From: Agrobacterium genomosp. 13 str. CFBP 6927
GTDB lineage: Bacteria > Pseudomonadota > Alphaproteobacteria > Rhizobiales > Rhizobiaceae
Direction of reading: 5' to 3'
Assembly (NCBI GenBank): GCA_900012615.1
Contig: LT009756.1
Location: 2,702,325-2,766,324, forward strand
DNA length: 64,000 bases
Both the position numbers and the translations under genes were made by a program. Shown piece by piece: positions 18,670 through 28,241 of this stretch. The notes under the pieces were generated by a model. It searched no databases. It saw only the letters and a program-made list of their open reading frames with translations, and was not told the DNA's origin. The first letter of the stretch is position 1; every line of letters starts with the position of its first letter.

Positions 18670-19611
18670 ATGGCATTGAAGGTAACTTTCGGTAACGGCG
18701 GTGCTTCCACAGTTTCATCGCTTACCAGCCTGGTTGACCAGGAAGCTTATAAGCTCCTCACGGAATCCACGGCACAGATCAAGAACGGCTCCTCGCTCGA
18801 CTCCGGCATTGTCAATGTCGGCGCCGTCTCGGTTCCCGGCAGCGGCGCAGGCGGCACGGTGGATGTCGGATACGACGCCAGCAAAAACGGCTTCACCTTC
18901 GACGTATCGTCGGCATGGAATTCGGTGAAGAATGCTCTCGCCCAGTCCGACACCTCTGAAAACCTTACATTCAAGGATTTCGTTCAGGTCGACGTTCACC
19001 TTGGCGGCTCGGGTTCTTCCAATGTTGAAGTTCTCAATGCCAAGCGCGGCAACATCACGACCGGTGCCGGCAACGACACGGTCACGCTCTCTGTCGTATC
19101 CAACGACAAGGCCTGGGTAAACGCTTTCAACATCGACACGGGCGCCGGCAACGACACCATCGTGGTCAAGGCAGGCACGGCGTTCGACGGCGGCGTTGCT
19201 GCCGGTACCAATGTCGTGAACGGTGGCGCTGGCGTCACCGACGGTAGCTTCACCTCCGTCACCATCAATGCCGGCGCCGGCAACGACACCATCGACCTGA
19301 GCGGCGTGAACCTCGCATCGTCGCTGGTAACAGGCGGCAAGGGCATCGACCACATCATCGCAAGCGGTGGCGCCGATACCTTCGTCTTCAATCTCGGTGA
19401 CATGGCCAAGAGCTTCGCCACCGATACCATCGAAGGCTTCAACGCCGCCGTGGACAAGCTGAAGCTGGTTGGCACGGTAATCGATAACTGGGCGGTGTCG
19501 ACAATCGATAACGACACCATCCTCAGCTACAACGTCACTGGCGAGCACAAGGGTGAAAAAATTATTGTTTCCGGCGTTCACCTGACCGGTAGCGATTGGT
19601 TCACCGCATAA
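18670..19611 (+). CDS. Secreted RTX-like calcium-binding protein, likely substrate of the adjacent type I system
   Basis: A 313-residue, glycine-, aspartate- and threonine-rich protein without an N-terminal signal peptide. Three GAGNDT nonapeptide-type repeats (132-137, 158-163, 202-207) plus degenerate ones (GGKGIDHII, GGADTFVF) form a short beta-roll that should bind calcium. Residues 1-130 are not recognised. It has no protease, lipase or adhesin domain that I can see, and no cysteine. The C-terminus ends in an acidic-aromatic stretch (GSDWFTA), compatible with a type I secretion signal. Position directly after the ATPase/adaptor pair makes it their probable cargo. A surface-coat or adhesion role is conceivable but unproven. 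Confidence 0.85.
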   Translation: MALKVTFGNGGASTVSSLTSLVDQEAYKLLTESTAQIKNGSSLDSGIVNVGAVSVPGSGAGGTVDVGYDASKNGFTFDVSSAWNSVKNALAQSDTSENLTFKDFVQVDVHLGGSGSSNVEVLNAKRGNITTGAGNDTVTLSVVSNDKAWVNAFNIDTGAGNDTIVVKAGTAFDGGVAAGTNVVNGGAGVTDGSFTSVTINAGAGNDTIDLSGVNLASSLVTGGKGIDHIIASGGADTFVFNLGDMAKSFATDTIEGFNAAVDKLKLVGTVIDNWAVSTIDNDTILSYNVTGEHKGEKIIVSGVHLTGSDWFTA

Positions 19612-19650
19612 TTCTCTTGAAGAGAATACTATTTAGCGTGGTTTAAAATG

Positions 19651-19686
19651 ATCGTGGCCCGGAAATATCCGGGCCACGATTTTTAT
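19651..19686. terminator. Terminator between the RTX-like gene and the MFS gene
   Basis: A perfect 12-base stem, ATCGTGGCCCGG with CCGGGCCACGAT, encloses AAATAT and is followed by TTTTATTATA. It ends the secretion locus on the plus strand. The A-rich 5' flank (AAAAT) gives a weaker T run on the minus strand, so it may also serve the converging MFS gene, although that gene's stop lies 50 bases before it. Confidence 0.9.
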
Positions 19687-19734
19687 TATACGCGGACAGT
19701 CGGCAATCGTGCCGGCTGCCGCAATCTTCCAAGA

Positions 19735-21012
19735 TCAGGCCGCATTGACCTGATTGCCCATTTTACGCGCTGCGATGATGACCAGCACTCCGGCAAGCGC
19801 CAGGCAGAAGGCAAGGAAGAACATCGGCGCAATCGTGCTGCCGGTCTGATCCTTGATCCAGGGGACCACGTTCTGCGCCACGAAGCCACCCAGATTGCCG
19901 ACGGAGTTGATGGCGGCGATGCCGGCGGCGGCACCCGCACCCTTGAGGAAGCGGCCGGGCAGGCTCCAGAACACCGGCTGGCCGGCGAAAATACCGGCGG
20001 CAGCGATGCAGAGGAAGGCGAACTGCAGCACCGGGTCGCTGAGCAATGCAGACATCAACAGGCAAAAGGCACCGATGAAGGCAGGGCCGACAATATAGGG
20101 CGTCTTGTTCTTTGCCTTGTCGGCGGCCAGAGGCACGACGAACAGGGCAATGGCCACAATCACCCAGGGGATGATGTTGATGAAGCCGTTGGCGGTGTTG
20201 GAAACGCCGAAGCTCTTCACGATTGTCGGCAGCCAGTAGCTGAGACCATAGGCCGCCAGCGGAAAGCCGACATAGCAAAGCGCCATGAACAGCACGCGCG
20301 GATTGATCAGCGCCTTGAAGCCGTCCTCCGCATGGTCTTCCATGCCCTTGTTTTCTTCAGCCAGACGGTTCTTCAACCAGTCCTTCTCAGCCTGCGTCAG
20401 GAACTTCGCCTTTTCCGGCGTATCATCGAGATAGAAGAAGGTGGCGATACCGGCGATAACGGCGGGAATACCTGTCGCCAGGAACACCCACTCCCATCCA
20501 GCATAACCGAGGAAACCATCGAGATCGAGCAACATGCCGCCGAGCGGCGCGCCGATGGCGTTGGCAAGCGCACTGAAGATCATGAACAGGCCGATCATGC
20601 GGCCGCGATAATCACGCGGGAACCAGAGCGTCATCAAAAACAGCACGCCCGGGAAGAAACCGGCTTCGCAAAGCCCCAGCAGGAAGCGCAGGATGTAGAA
20701 CATCGTGGCGTTCTGCGTATAGGCCAGCGCGATGGTGACGGCACCCCATGAAACCAGAATACGGGCGAACCATTTGCTGGCGCCGAAACGGTTGAGGAAC
20801 AGGTTGCTCGGCACTTCGAAGATGAAGTAACCGATGAAGAACAGCGAGGCGCCAAGGCCATAGGCATATTCGCTGAGGCTCAGCGCATCGACCATCTGCA
20901 GCTTGGCATAGCTGACATTCTGCCGGTCGATATAGGCGATGAGATAGAGAAGGCCAAGAAACGGCATAAGCCGCCAGGTGATCTTCGAGATAAGGGATTT
21001 TTCCGATACCAT
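19735..21012 (-). CDS. MFS transporter, anion:cation symporter (phthalate permease-like) family
   Basis: A 425-residue, 12-segment permease of the ACS family, which imports organic anions such as tartrate, hexuronates or phthalates. Motifs are IAYIDRQNVSYAKLQM in segment 1 and NRFGASKWFARILVSWG after segment 2, typical for this family. A cytoplasmic loop (about 195-240) is rich in charge. ATG at 21012 follows GGGAGGG by about nine bases; the extra N-terminal 66 residues of the longest frame are rejected. No catabolic genes sit next to it, so substrate is unknown. Confidence 0.9.
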   Translation of the reverse strand: MVSEKSLISKITWRLMPFLGLLYLIAYIDRQNVSYAKLQMVDALSLSEYAYGLGASLFFIGYFIFEVPSNLFLNRFGASKWFARILVSWGAVTIALAYTQNATMFYILRFLLGLCEAGFFPGVLFLMTLWFPRDYRGRMIGLFMIFSALANAIGAPLGGMLLDLDGFLGYAGWEWVFLATGIPAVIAGIATFFYLDDTPEKAKFLTQAEKDWLKNRLAEENKGMEDHAEDGFKALINPRVLFMALCYVGFPLAAYGLSYWLPTIVKSFGVSNTANGFINIIPWVIVAIALFVVPLAADKAKNKTPYIVGPAFIGAFCLLMSALLSDPVLQFAFLCIAAAGIFAGQPVFWSLPGRFLKGAGAAAGIAAINSVGNLGGFVAQNVVPWIKDQTGSTIAPMFFLAFCLALAGVLVIIAARKMGNQVNAA

Positions 21013-21439
21013 ATGCTTTTCCCTCCCTTCGATTGCTCGTCGAAATGCAAATGATAAGGGGACCCATCTATATGTGCATCGCAAAATACGCAAGTTGCAT
21101 TGCATCATAACCATTGGGAAGGCGCCGGAAGACAGGCCCTTTACGGGCTTTCCCTCATGATGCAGCGCATATAGAAATGTCCTGCCACTGCCTTCCGCGG
21201 CTCTGTGCATTCATATTGCCGTAAAACCGGCGATCTGCTATGAAGGTTGCCATGGGATCTAAATTCGGATGTCTCGCGCAGAATGTTTATGTGCTGCAGG
21301 ACCACAAGCGTCTGCCGGCACGCTTCTTTGCGCGCGTTTCCGGGGCGCTCACAAGCCGACTTAGGCTCGCCTGACAGCATCCGCTGTCCACCGCCTTTCT
21401 GAACCCTGATTACCCTTTTCCATGACAAGGCATAGAGCC
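21013..21439. other. Divergent intergenic region, MFS permease / leuC
   Basis: A 427-base region. Near the permease end, repeated TGCA-type words (TGCATCGC, TTGCATTGCA; about 21074-21106) look like an operator. The leuC side contains a 44-codon reading frame (21240-21374) and, overlapping its stop, an inverted repeat GACAGC/GCTGTC at 21373-21388. Nothing else recognisable. Confidence 0.4.
21240..21374 (+). CDS. Possible 44-aa small ORF upstream of leuC
   Basis: An ATG-initiated frame coding for a basic peptide ending in TSRLRLA, with six leucine codons spread along it rather than clustered. There is no clear Shine-Dalgarno. It could be a small protein, a leader peptide of leuC, or chance. 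The stop codon falls in a short hairpin (GACAGC/GCTGTC) without a strong T run. Listed only because of its position 66 bases before leuC. Confidence 0.25.
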   Translation: MKVAMGSKFGCLAQNVYVLQDHKRLPARFFARVSGALTSRLRLA

Positions 21440-22849
21440 ATGAGCGCACCCCGCACCCTGTACGACAAGATCTGGGACGACCACGTCGTCAATCGTGACC
21501 CGGACGGAACCTGTCTTCTCTACATCGACCGTCACCTCGTCCATGAGGTGACGAGCCCGCAGGCCTTCGAAGGCCTGCGCATGGCCGGCCGGCCAGTGCA
21601 TTCGCCTGCCCGCACGCTGGCCGTCGTCGACCATAACGTTCCGACCACGGCCGACCGGCTGGAAGGCATCAAGAACGAGGAAAGCCGTATTCAGGTGGAA
21701 GCGCTTGCGCAGAACGCCAAGGATTTCGGCGTCGAATATTATTCCGAACGCGACAAGCGCCAGGGCATCGTTCACATTGTCGGCCCCGAACAGGGTTTCA
21801 CCCTGCCGGGCATGACGATCGTCTGCGGCGACAGCCACACCTCCACCCACGGCGCTTTCGGCGCGCTGGCACATGGCATCGGCACGTCCGAAGTCGAGCA
21901 CGTTCTGGCCACCCAGACGCTGATCCAGAAGAAAGCCAAGAACATGCTGGTGCGTGTCGATGGCAGGATCCCCGATGGCGTCACCGCCAAGGATATCATC
22001 CTCGCCATTATTGGCGAGATCGGCACGGCTGGAGGCACCGGCCATGTGATCGAATTTGCCGGTGAGGCGATCCGGTCGCTTTCCATGGAAGGCCGCATGA
22101 CGGTCTGCAACATGACCATTGAGGGCGGCGCTCGTGCGGGTCTAATCGCACCTGACGAAACCACCTTCGATTACATCAAGGACAAACCGCGCTCACCAAA
22201 GGGCGAAACGCTGGAACAGGCCATCGCCTATTGGAAAACGCTGAAATCCGATGAAGGCGCCCACTACGACAAGGTCGTTGTGCTCGACGCGGCCAATCTG
22301 CCGCCTATCGTCTCCTGGGGTTCTTCGCCTGAAGACGTCACCTCCGTTGAAGGCATCGTCCCCAATCCGGATGATATCGAAGAGGAAAACAAGCGCACAT
22401 CCAAATGGCGTGCTCTGGATTACATGGGCCTGAAACCCGGCACGCGCATCACCGATATCGCCATCGACCGCGTCTTCATCGGCTCCTGCACCAATGGCCG
22501 TATCGAGGATCTGCGCGCCGCGGCGAAAATCGTCGATGGCCGCAAGGTGGCTCCCACCGTTTCTGCCATGATCGTGCCCGGCTCCGGCCTCGTGAAGGAA
22601 CAGGCGGAAAAGGAAGGCCTCGACAAGATTTTCCTCGAAGCCGGTTTCGAATGGCGCGAGCCAGGCTGCTCCATGTGCCTTGCCATGAATGACGACCGCC
22701 TGAAGCCCGGCGAACGCTGCGCTTCCACCTCGAACCGCAATTTCGAGGGCCGTCAGGGCTATAAGAGCCGCACCCACCTCGTCTCCCCAGCCATGGCGGC
22801 GGCGGCGGCGATCGCCGGTCATTTCGTCGATGTGCGTGAGTGGCAGTAA
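21440..22849 (+). CDS. leuC: 3-isopropylmalate dehydratase large subunit
   Basis: Isomerises 2- to 3-isopropylmalate with LeuD in leucine synthesis. The 469-residue protein carries the [4Fe-4S] cysteines in GSCTNGR and PGCSMC, plus the substrate loop [18 protein letters not shown] at 21440 gives the family start [14 protein letters not shown]; the ATG at 21422 adds six unsupported residues. leuD is not next to it: a terminator follows directly, so leuC is a single-gene unit here, as in other rhizobia where leuCD are split. Confidence 0.98.
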   Translation: MSAPRTLYDKIWDDHVVNRDPDGTCLLYIDRHLVHEVTSPQAFEGLRMAGRPVHSPARTLAVVDHNVPTTADRLEGIKNEESRIQVEALAQNAKDFGVEYYSERDKRQGIVHIVGPEQGFTLPGMTIVCGDSHTSTHGAFGALAHGIGTSEVEHVLATQTLIQKKAKNMLVRVDGRIPDGVTAKDIILAIIGEIGTAGGTGHVIEFAGEAIRSLSMEGRMTVCNMTIEGGARAGLIAPDETTFDYIKDKPRSPKGETLEQAIAYWKTLKSDEGAHYDKVVVLDAANLPPIVSWGSSPEDVTSVEGIVPNPDDIEEENKRTSKWRALDYMGLKPGTRITDIAIDRVFIGSCTNGRIEDLRAAAKIVDGRKVAPTVSAMIVPGSGLVKEQAEKEGLDKIFLEAGFEWREPGCSMCLAMNDDRLKPGERCASTSNRNFEGRQGYKSRTHLVSPAMAAAAAIAGHFVDVREWQ

Positions 22850-22873
22850 GTTCCTGAGGCCATCATTTCAGGA

Positions 22874-22909
22874 AAGCCACCCGTCCCCACAAGGGCGGGT
22901 GGCTTTTTA
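22874..22909. terminator. Bidirectional terminator leuC / DinB-like gene
   Basis: AAGCCACCCG (22874-22883) pairs with CGGGTGGCTT (22896-22905), followed by TTTATTATA. The minus-strand reading also has a short T run, and the DinB-like gene ends at 22910, so it may serve both converging genes. Confidence 0.85.
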
Positions 22910-23416
22910 TTATAGCCCCTGCAAACGCCGCTGCGGCTGCGTGCCGTGCAGAAACACGGCAAAAGTATCCCAGGGTGGCGCGATGGAGAGCTGGCTCAAA
23001 ATACGCGCGACCTCGCCTCTGTGAATGCCCGCATGCAGGACCATATGTGAGATCATTTCAGCACGGGACATGTAACCCTTGTCCCCATCCGTGAAGGTGA
23101 AGGCGACAAATTCGCCAAGCGATACCGGCGATGTTTTCTCGAGATAATCGAGATACCAGCCATCGAGAGCGGCGACATCCTTCGCAAGATCATCCAGTTG
23201 CGGCGTTGCCTCGGTATTATCCGAGAGAAAGCCATGTGCCGTTCCCGTGAGGTGACCCGAAAAAATCCTCGCGACGACGTAATAGTGATTGATCAGCCGG
23301 ATTGCCGTGTGCCGTTCGGATGCATTTTGGACGGGATCGAGGTGTTTCAGCTTCTCGAACAAGTCCCTGTTCGCCCATTGGTGATAGCCGAGCAGGCTCC
23401 TGAGCAGATCCCTCAT
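22910..23416 (-). CDS. DinB-family putative metal-dependent protein
   Basis: A 168-residue four-helix-bundle protein of the DinB/YfiT superfamily. The expected metal-binding histidines are in INHYYVVARIFSGH and in HMVLHAGIHRGEV. Family members are often thiol-dependent S-transferases or simply uncharacterised. It is transcribed divergently from a TetR-type gene 64 bases away, which suggests that the regulator controls it. Substrate is not known. Confidence 0.85.
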   Translation of the reverse strand: MRDLLRSLLGYHQWANRDLFEKLKHLDPVQNASERHTAIRLINHYYVVARIFSGHLTGTAHGFLSDNTEATPQLDDLAKDVAALDGWYLDYLEKTSPVSLGEFVAFTFTDGDKGYMSRAEMISHMVLHAGIHRGEVARILSQLSIAPPWDTFAVFLHGTQPQRRLQGL

Positions 23417-23479
23417 AACAATATCCTTTACATCTGAAAAATGTGAGCACTATGTTTATATTTTCGCCATGGAGGAGCC

Positions 23480-24109
23480 TTGTCTACTCGCATTGCAAAG
23501 CGGAAGACCGAGATGCGCAAGGAGCCGCGTCAAGAGCGTTCGCGGGCCACGGTCGACGCCGTCATTCACGCAGCGGCTCGCATTTTGAGCGATCATGGCT
23601 GGGCGGGTTTTACCACGAACAGGGTCGCCGAAATGGCCGGCGTCAGCATCGGCTCGCTCTATCAATATTTCCCGGACAAGATTTCAATCGTGGAAGCGGT
23701 GCGCCATCGTCACCTCGAGGACTGTCTCTCTGTCATGAAAAGCGTCTCGCAAAAGCGGCAATCGCTTGAGAAATTCGTGGAAGAGCTCGTGACCGGCATG
23801 ATTGGGGTACACAGCGTCCATCCCGGTCTTCACAAGGTCCTTCTGGACGATGCACCCCGCCACGAAGGGACGAACGATCCCAACAGCGTTTTCGAACAGG
23901 AATATCTCGGTCTCTACGCTGCAGCGATCGCGGCACATATGACAGCCGGCACAAAGGTCGAAAGCAGAACAGCGGCGCTGATCGTATCCGATGCCATTGA
24001 CGGCATCATTCATAATGCCGCCCGCCGCGGAGAGTTGCAGTCACCCAAAGTCAGACGGGAAATGATTGTACTCGTTCACGCCTACCTGTCTCAAGCAACC
24101 GGTGAATGA
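23480..24109 (+). CDS. TetR/AcrR-family transcriptional regulator
   Basis: A 209-residue repressor. The N-terminal helix-turn-helix spans about residues 20-65, with GFTTNRVAEMAGVSIGSLYQYFPDK as the recognition region. The C-terminal ligand domain has no obvious specificity. The start is TTG at 23480 with GGAGGAG directly before it; the next ATG at 23513 has no ribosome binding site. The 63-base divergent gap to the DinB-like gene probably holds its operator. Confidence 0.9.
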   Translation: MSTRIAKRKTEMRKEPRQERSRATVDAVIHAAARILSDHGWAGFTTNRVAEMAGVSIGSLYQYFPDKISIVEAVRHRHLEDCLSVMKSVSQKRQSLEKFVEELVTGMIGVHSVHPGLHKVLLDDAPRHEGTNDPNSVFEQEYLGLYAAAIAAHMTAGTKVESRTAALIVSDAIDGIIHNAARRGELQSPKVRREMIVLVHAYLSQATGE

Positions 24110-24121
24110 GAGGCCGTCAGC

Positions 24122-25648
24122 TCATTCCGAAATAATCTTCACCCGCTGGCCGGGCTGAAGCGTGGCGGTGGCGCTCATCGCATTGATCATGCGGAACATG
24201 TCGAGCTTCCGGTCGGTCCCCATCATCCGCGCGGCGATCGTCGCCACGGTTTCGCCGGGCTTGACCGTCACCACCCGCACCCGCAGCGGCTTCAGTGAAG
24301 CGATCTCCGGCGGCGTCATCTTGCGGAAACTGGTGCGCAGCACATTGGCGATGGAATCAAGCTGCGTATTGCCCTTCGGCACCGCCGTCAGGAAACGGAA
24401 TATCTGCTGGCCGACACGGATGACGGTCACGTCGAAATCCCATTTATCCGCGCTTGCCCGGGCTGTCGCAGCCTCCAGACCGTTGATCTGCGTCTCCCTG
24501 ACAGTTTCCGGCAACAGGCCGGCAACCCAGCCGCTGGTCAGGTAATTGGCAAGGGTGGTCTGTTTCGGATCGGCCACACCGTCGAAACGGATGGCCATGT
24601 CACCCGGCCCCGTCGCCAGAACCGCCTCAACCTTGTTGTCGATGACGAAACCTTCCGGCACGTCGAAACGGATACCGAGTGTTCCGTGCAGGAACGTCTG
24701 GCCCCGGACGTAGCCCTCCTGCGGGCTGTCACCGTAAAGCAGGCCGTCTATGCCATCCAGAAACCAGTCGCGTCCGCGGTCCCCAACCTGGCCTTCCTGG
24801 CCAAAAGCACGGGCATGACGGCGCGCAAGCTCGATGCGCTGCGGCGTGTTGGGATGGCTGGAAAGAAAGTCGAGGCTCTGGTCATTTTCGGGATCGGCCG
24901 AGGAGAACCGCGCATAGGCCGCCATGGAATCCAGAAAACGCGGCGATGCGTAGGGGTCATAACCCGCCTCGCCCAGCATGCGCACGCCAATCACATCCGC
25001 CTGCAATTCCTGCTGGCGCGAGAAAGCCGCAAGTCGCAGCTTGCCGCGTGCCAGCGCCTGCTTGCCGGCAAGATCGCTCGACAGCACTTCGGCAACCACA
25101 CGGCTGGCAATCACCTCTGCCTCCTCCCGGCGCTGGCGCTCGATGCCGTGGTTCGCCGTGACATGGCCCATCTCATGCGAAAGCACGGCTGCCACTTCCG
25201 AAGCGTCGTTGGCAAGCGCCAGAAGCCCACGCGTTACGTAAAGATAACCGCCCGGCAGCGCAAAGGCGTTGATCGCAGGGGAATTGAGGATGGTAATGCG
25301 ATAGGATTGCTGCGGATTTTCCGAAACGGCCGTCAGCGCACCGGCAATGCGGGCAACAAGTCGCTCCGTCTTGGCGTCACGATATTCGCCGCCATAACTC
25401 GCCACGATGCGCGGATGTTCGCGCGCACCCATCTGCGCACGGGGATCGTTCTTCTGCACCTCTTCCACGGTCTGCGGATTGTCCGAGGGGCGCAGGGTGG
25501 ACTGGTAGGCCGGGCTGAAAAGGGACTGGCACGACGACAGGAACACGGCAGACGCCGTCAGCACGGAACACGCGGCCGCCATCCTGCCCGAACGGCGAAG
25601 GCCTGAACGGGAGAAAAGACTCCACTGTGCAGTCATGCTATTTCTCAT
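24122..25648 (-). CDS. M48-family zinc protease lipoprotein with C-terminal LysM-like domain
   Basis: A 508-residue periplasmic protease of the BepA/YfgC type. An N-terminal signal with lipobox FLSSC places the lipidated cysteine at residue 40. The catalytic zinc site is HEMGH at 158-162 with a third ligand in QELQAD. The last ~60 residues (VKPGETVATIAARMMG to the end) look like a LysM repeat, suggesting peptidoglycan contact. A second ATG at 25636 would shorten it by four residues. A role in outer-membrane protein quality control is inferred from the family. Confidence 0.9.
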   Translation of the reverse strand: MRNSMTAQWSLFSRSGLRRSGRMAAACSVLTASAVFLSSCQSLFSPAYQSTLRPSDNPQTVEEVQKNDPRAQMGAREHPRIVASYGGEYRDAKTERLVARIAGALTAVSENPQQSYRITILNSPAINAFALPGGYLYVTRGLLALANDASEVAAVLSHEMGHVTANHGIERQRREEAEVIASRVVAEVLSSDLAGKQALARGKLRLAAFSRQQELQADVIGVRMLGEAGYDPYASPRFLDSMAAYARFSSADPENDQSLDFLSSHPNTPQRIELARRHARAFGQEGQVGDRGRDWFLDGIDGLLYGDSPQEGYVRGQTFLHGTLGIRFDVPEGFVIDNKVEAVLATGPGDMAIRFDGVADPKQTTLANYLTSGWVAGLLPETVRETQINGLEAATARASADKWDFDVTVIRVGQQIFRFLTAVPKGNTQLDSIANVLRTSFRKMTPPEIASLKPLRVRVVTVKPGETVATIAARMMGTDRKLDMFRMINAMSATATLQPGQRVKIISE

Positions 25649-25889
25649 TCTCTATGCCTGCCCCTAACGTTCCTGATCATCCGTTAATTGCAGACCAGAA
25701 TAACAGATTCGCCCCAACGAGCCATGAATGCCGAAACGGTAAAAACGATCCATCAAGTCCGGAATATTCCTGAAGAACGCAATAATTCTCGTCTTTTCTC
25801 GGGCAACAACTTGAAACTGGCAAGTGCAAATTAGCGCCATTGAAGTCATCTAAAGCGATTGCCAGCGGCACGCGTCGAAAATAAGGCGA

Positions 25890-26600
25890 TCAGCCGTTCA
25901 GAAAACTGTCCACCGCCTTCACATTTTGTGTGGCGAAGAAATCTGCGGTCGAGCCCGCATAAACAACACGGCCGCGATCAAGAAAAACCACCCGCTGCGC
26001 CAGCTTTTTTATGTCTTCGGGGTGATGGGTGACAATAATCACCGTGTTTTTTGTTTCGCCATGCAAGTCGAGAAGCAGGGATGCCATGCCCGCCCGCAAC
26101 CCCGGATCGAGCGCCGCGAAAGGTTCGTCGAGCAGCATGACAGGTTTTTTCCTGACCAGTGCCCGCGCCAAAGCGGCTCTTTGCCTTTCCCCACCGGAAA
26201 GCGTGCCCGGCAGACGTTTGTCAAAACCAGCAAGACCCACGCGTGTAAGCGCCACGTCGATCCCCTGCCGGTCTTCCGCCCGCAGCTTCAGCCCGGGGCT
26301 GACGCCGAGCGCAATATTGGTGAAAATATCGAGATGGGCAAAAAGATTATTGTCCTGGAAAATCGATGAGACCGGTCTTTCGGAAGGATCGCGCGCCTTC
26401 ATATCCTCTCCGCCGATCAAGATGCGACCGGAATCGGGATCCTCAAAACCGGCGATGAGATTAAGGAGCGTCGACTTGCCCGAACCGGATGCGCCGACAA
26501 CGGCGGTCACCTGACCTTGCGGGAATACGCAATCGAGATCGAAATCCTGCGTTCCGAGCCGCAGCCTCACCTTGTCCAGCTCCACTGCAAAATCCGTCAT
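25890..26600 (-). CDS. thiQ: Thiamine ABC transporter ATP-binding protein ThiQ
   Basis: ATPase of the ThiBPQ thiamine/TPP importer. The 236-residue protein has Walker [10 protein letters not shown], signature LSGGERQR, Walker [13 protein letters not shown] and the VTHHPED switch. Its start overlaps the thiP stop by four bases. It is the last gene of the riboswitch-controlled thiBPQ unit. Confidence 0.95.
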   Translation of the reverse strand: MTDFAVELDKVRLRLGTQDFDLDCVFPQGQVTAVVGASGSGKSTLLNLIAGFEDPDSGRILIGGEDMKARDPSERPVSSIFQDNNLFAHLDIFTNIALGVSPGLKLRAEDRQGIDVALTRVGLAGFDKRLPGTLSGGERQRAALARALVRKKPVMLLDEPFAALDPGLRAGMASLLLDLHGETKNTVIIVTHHPEDIKKLAQRVVFLDRGRVVYAGSTADFFATQNVKAVDSFLNG

Positions 26601-28222
26601 ATGCTCGCCCTTGCCGATTGCGATTGCCGGGAAACACCGCCTGCGGCAAGCAGCAGGCAGACGATACCAAGGATGAACGCATATCCGGCGGCATCATTGG
26701 TGCGGTAACTGCCCATATTGCTGTAAACCAGCCATGGCAGCGTGACGAAGTTTTCCGATCCGAACAGGGCAACCGCCCCGAGATCACCAAGCGACAGGGC
26801 CATGGCGAAGGAAAACGCCATGAGCAGCGGCCGCCACAGGACCGGTAGATCGGCAAACCGCAGCCGCGCCAGACCCTGAAGCCCGACACTGGCAGACAGC
26901 CGGCCTGTGCGCAAAAAGTGACTGTTGAAGGCAGGTTCCAGCACCCGCATGGCCAGCGGCAGGGCCATCAGCATGTTGATGAGCGCCACCAGAACGGGAG
27001 CATAAAAGCTGACATCTCCAAAGGGCCGCAACAGCAGGAACCACCCGCTTCCCAGAACGACGGGCGGCACCAGAAGCACAAGCGAAGACCCTGCCCCAAG
27101 CGTGGTGGACAGAAATCGTAGCGGTCGGGCCGTATGTCGTCCGGAACCCACGGCCTGGCGCGCGCTGATGATCGCGAAGCAGCAAAGCACGACAAGGGCT
27201 GCGGAAAGCATGGCGATCGCAAGGCTGGTCGCGGCCGCGCGCAGAAAGATCGGCGCGGACAGAAGGCGCAGCAGATCGGCGCTCAGCCCTGATACTGTTA
27301 TGGCGACAAGCGGCAGACCAATCAGCAGAACCGCAAGAACGATTGCCATTCCATCCCAAAGACGGGCGCCAATACCCCTGCCGTCAAAACGGCGAAGGGG
27401 GCGGCCAAGCGAGGCAATTTCCGCTTCGGGTGCCGGCAAAAAAGCCAGAAGGCCGAGCAGGGTCGCTGTGAGGACGATCTGCAGAACCGAAAGCGCGATC
27501 GCCCGCTGCGGATCGAAATCGAACCGCAGCGCCTGATAGATCGCCACTTCCAGCGTCGTTGCCGCCGGCCCGCCGCCCAGCAGAAGCACGAGCGTGAAGC
27601 TGGTGGCGCACAACATGAAGACAAGCCCGGCAATGCCGGGAACAAGCCGCGAGACCGCCGGCCATTCAATGAAGCGGAACACGGAAACCGGCCCCATTCC
27701 GAGGCTCGCCGCCATCCGCCAATATTCGCCCGGAATACGCTCCAGCCCGGCCAGCATCAGCCGCACCGCCAGCGGCAGATTGAAGAACACATGGGCAATG
27801 AGGATGCCGGAAAGGCCATAAATACTGAAAGGCTCATCCGCGCCGGCAAAAACGAGTGCCTTGTTCAAAACACCCTGCCTTCCCCAGATGGCGATGATGC
27901 CGAAAGCGCCGACAATCACCGGCAGCCCCATCGGCACCGCCATCAGCCGGATGATCCAGATACGCCCTGGAAAGTCCTGCCGACGGGAGAGCGCCAGTGC
28001 CACCGGCAGGCCGAGAACAATGGAGAGAAGAGTGGAAAGCGTTGCCTGATAAAGCGTGAAACGCAGGATGCGCAGCGTATAGGCATCCATGATGCCGGCA
28101 GCGGAAGCCCCGGCATCGAAAAATAGAAGGGCCGCGATGGCGAGCGCCATGAACAGGGAAACGGCGGCAAACGCCGCCGTTCCGAAAATGATCGACCACC
28201 TGTAGTCGCGACGCAGCATCAT
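26597..28222 (-). CDS. thiP: Thiamine ABC transporter permease ThiP
   Basis: A 541-residue fused permease with two halves of about six membrane segments each, the usual build for ThiP and ferric permeases. Each half holds an EAA-type loop: one near [21 protein letters not shown] and one near [17 protein letters not shown]. It lies 19 bases after thiB and overlaps thiQ. Context and the TPP riboswitch upstream decide for thiamine over iron. Confidence 0.95.
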   Translation of the reverse strand: MMLRRDYRWSIIFGTAAFAAVSLFMALAIAALLFFDAGASAAGIMDAYTLRILRFTLYQATLSTLLSIVLGLPVALALSRRQDFPGRIWIIRLMAVPMGLPVIVGAFGIIAIWGRQGVLNKALVFAGADEPFSIYGLSGILIAHVFFNLPLAVRLMLAGLERIPGEYWRMAASLGMGPVSVFRFIEWPAVSRLVPGIAGLVFMLCATSFTLVLLLGGGPAATTLEVAIYQALRFDFDPQRAIALSVLQIVLTATLLGLLAFLPAPEAEIASLGRPLRRFDGRGIGARLWDGMAIVLAVLLIGLPLVAITVSGLSADLLRLLSAPIFLRAAATSLAIAMLSAALVVLCCFAIISARQAVGSGRHTARPLRFLSTTLGAGSSLVLLVPPVVLGSGWFLLLRPFGDVSFYAPVLVALINMLMALPLAMRVLEPAFNSHFLRTGRLSASVGLQGLARLRFADLPVLWRPLLMAFSFAMALSLGDLGAVALFGSENFVTLPWLVYSNMGSYRTNDAAGYAFILGIVCLLLAAGGVSRQSQSARASI

Positions 28223-28241
28223 ATGCGGGCGTGCCTCTTCC

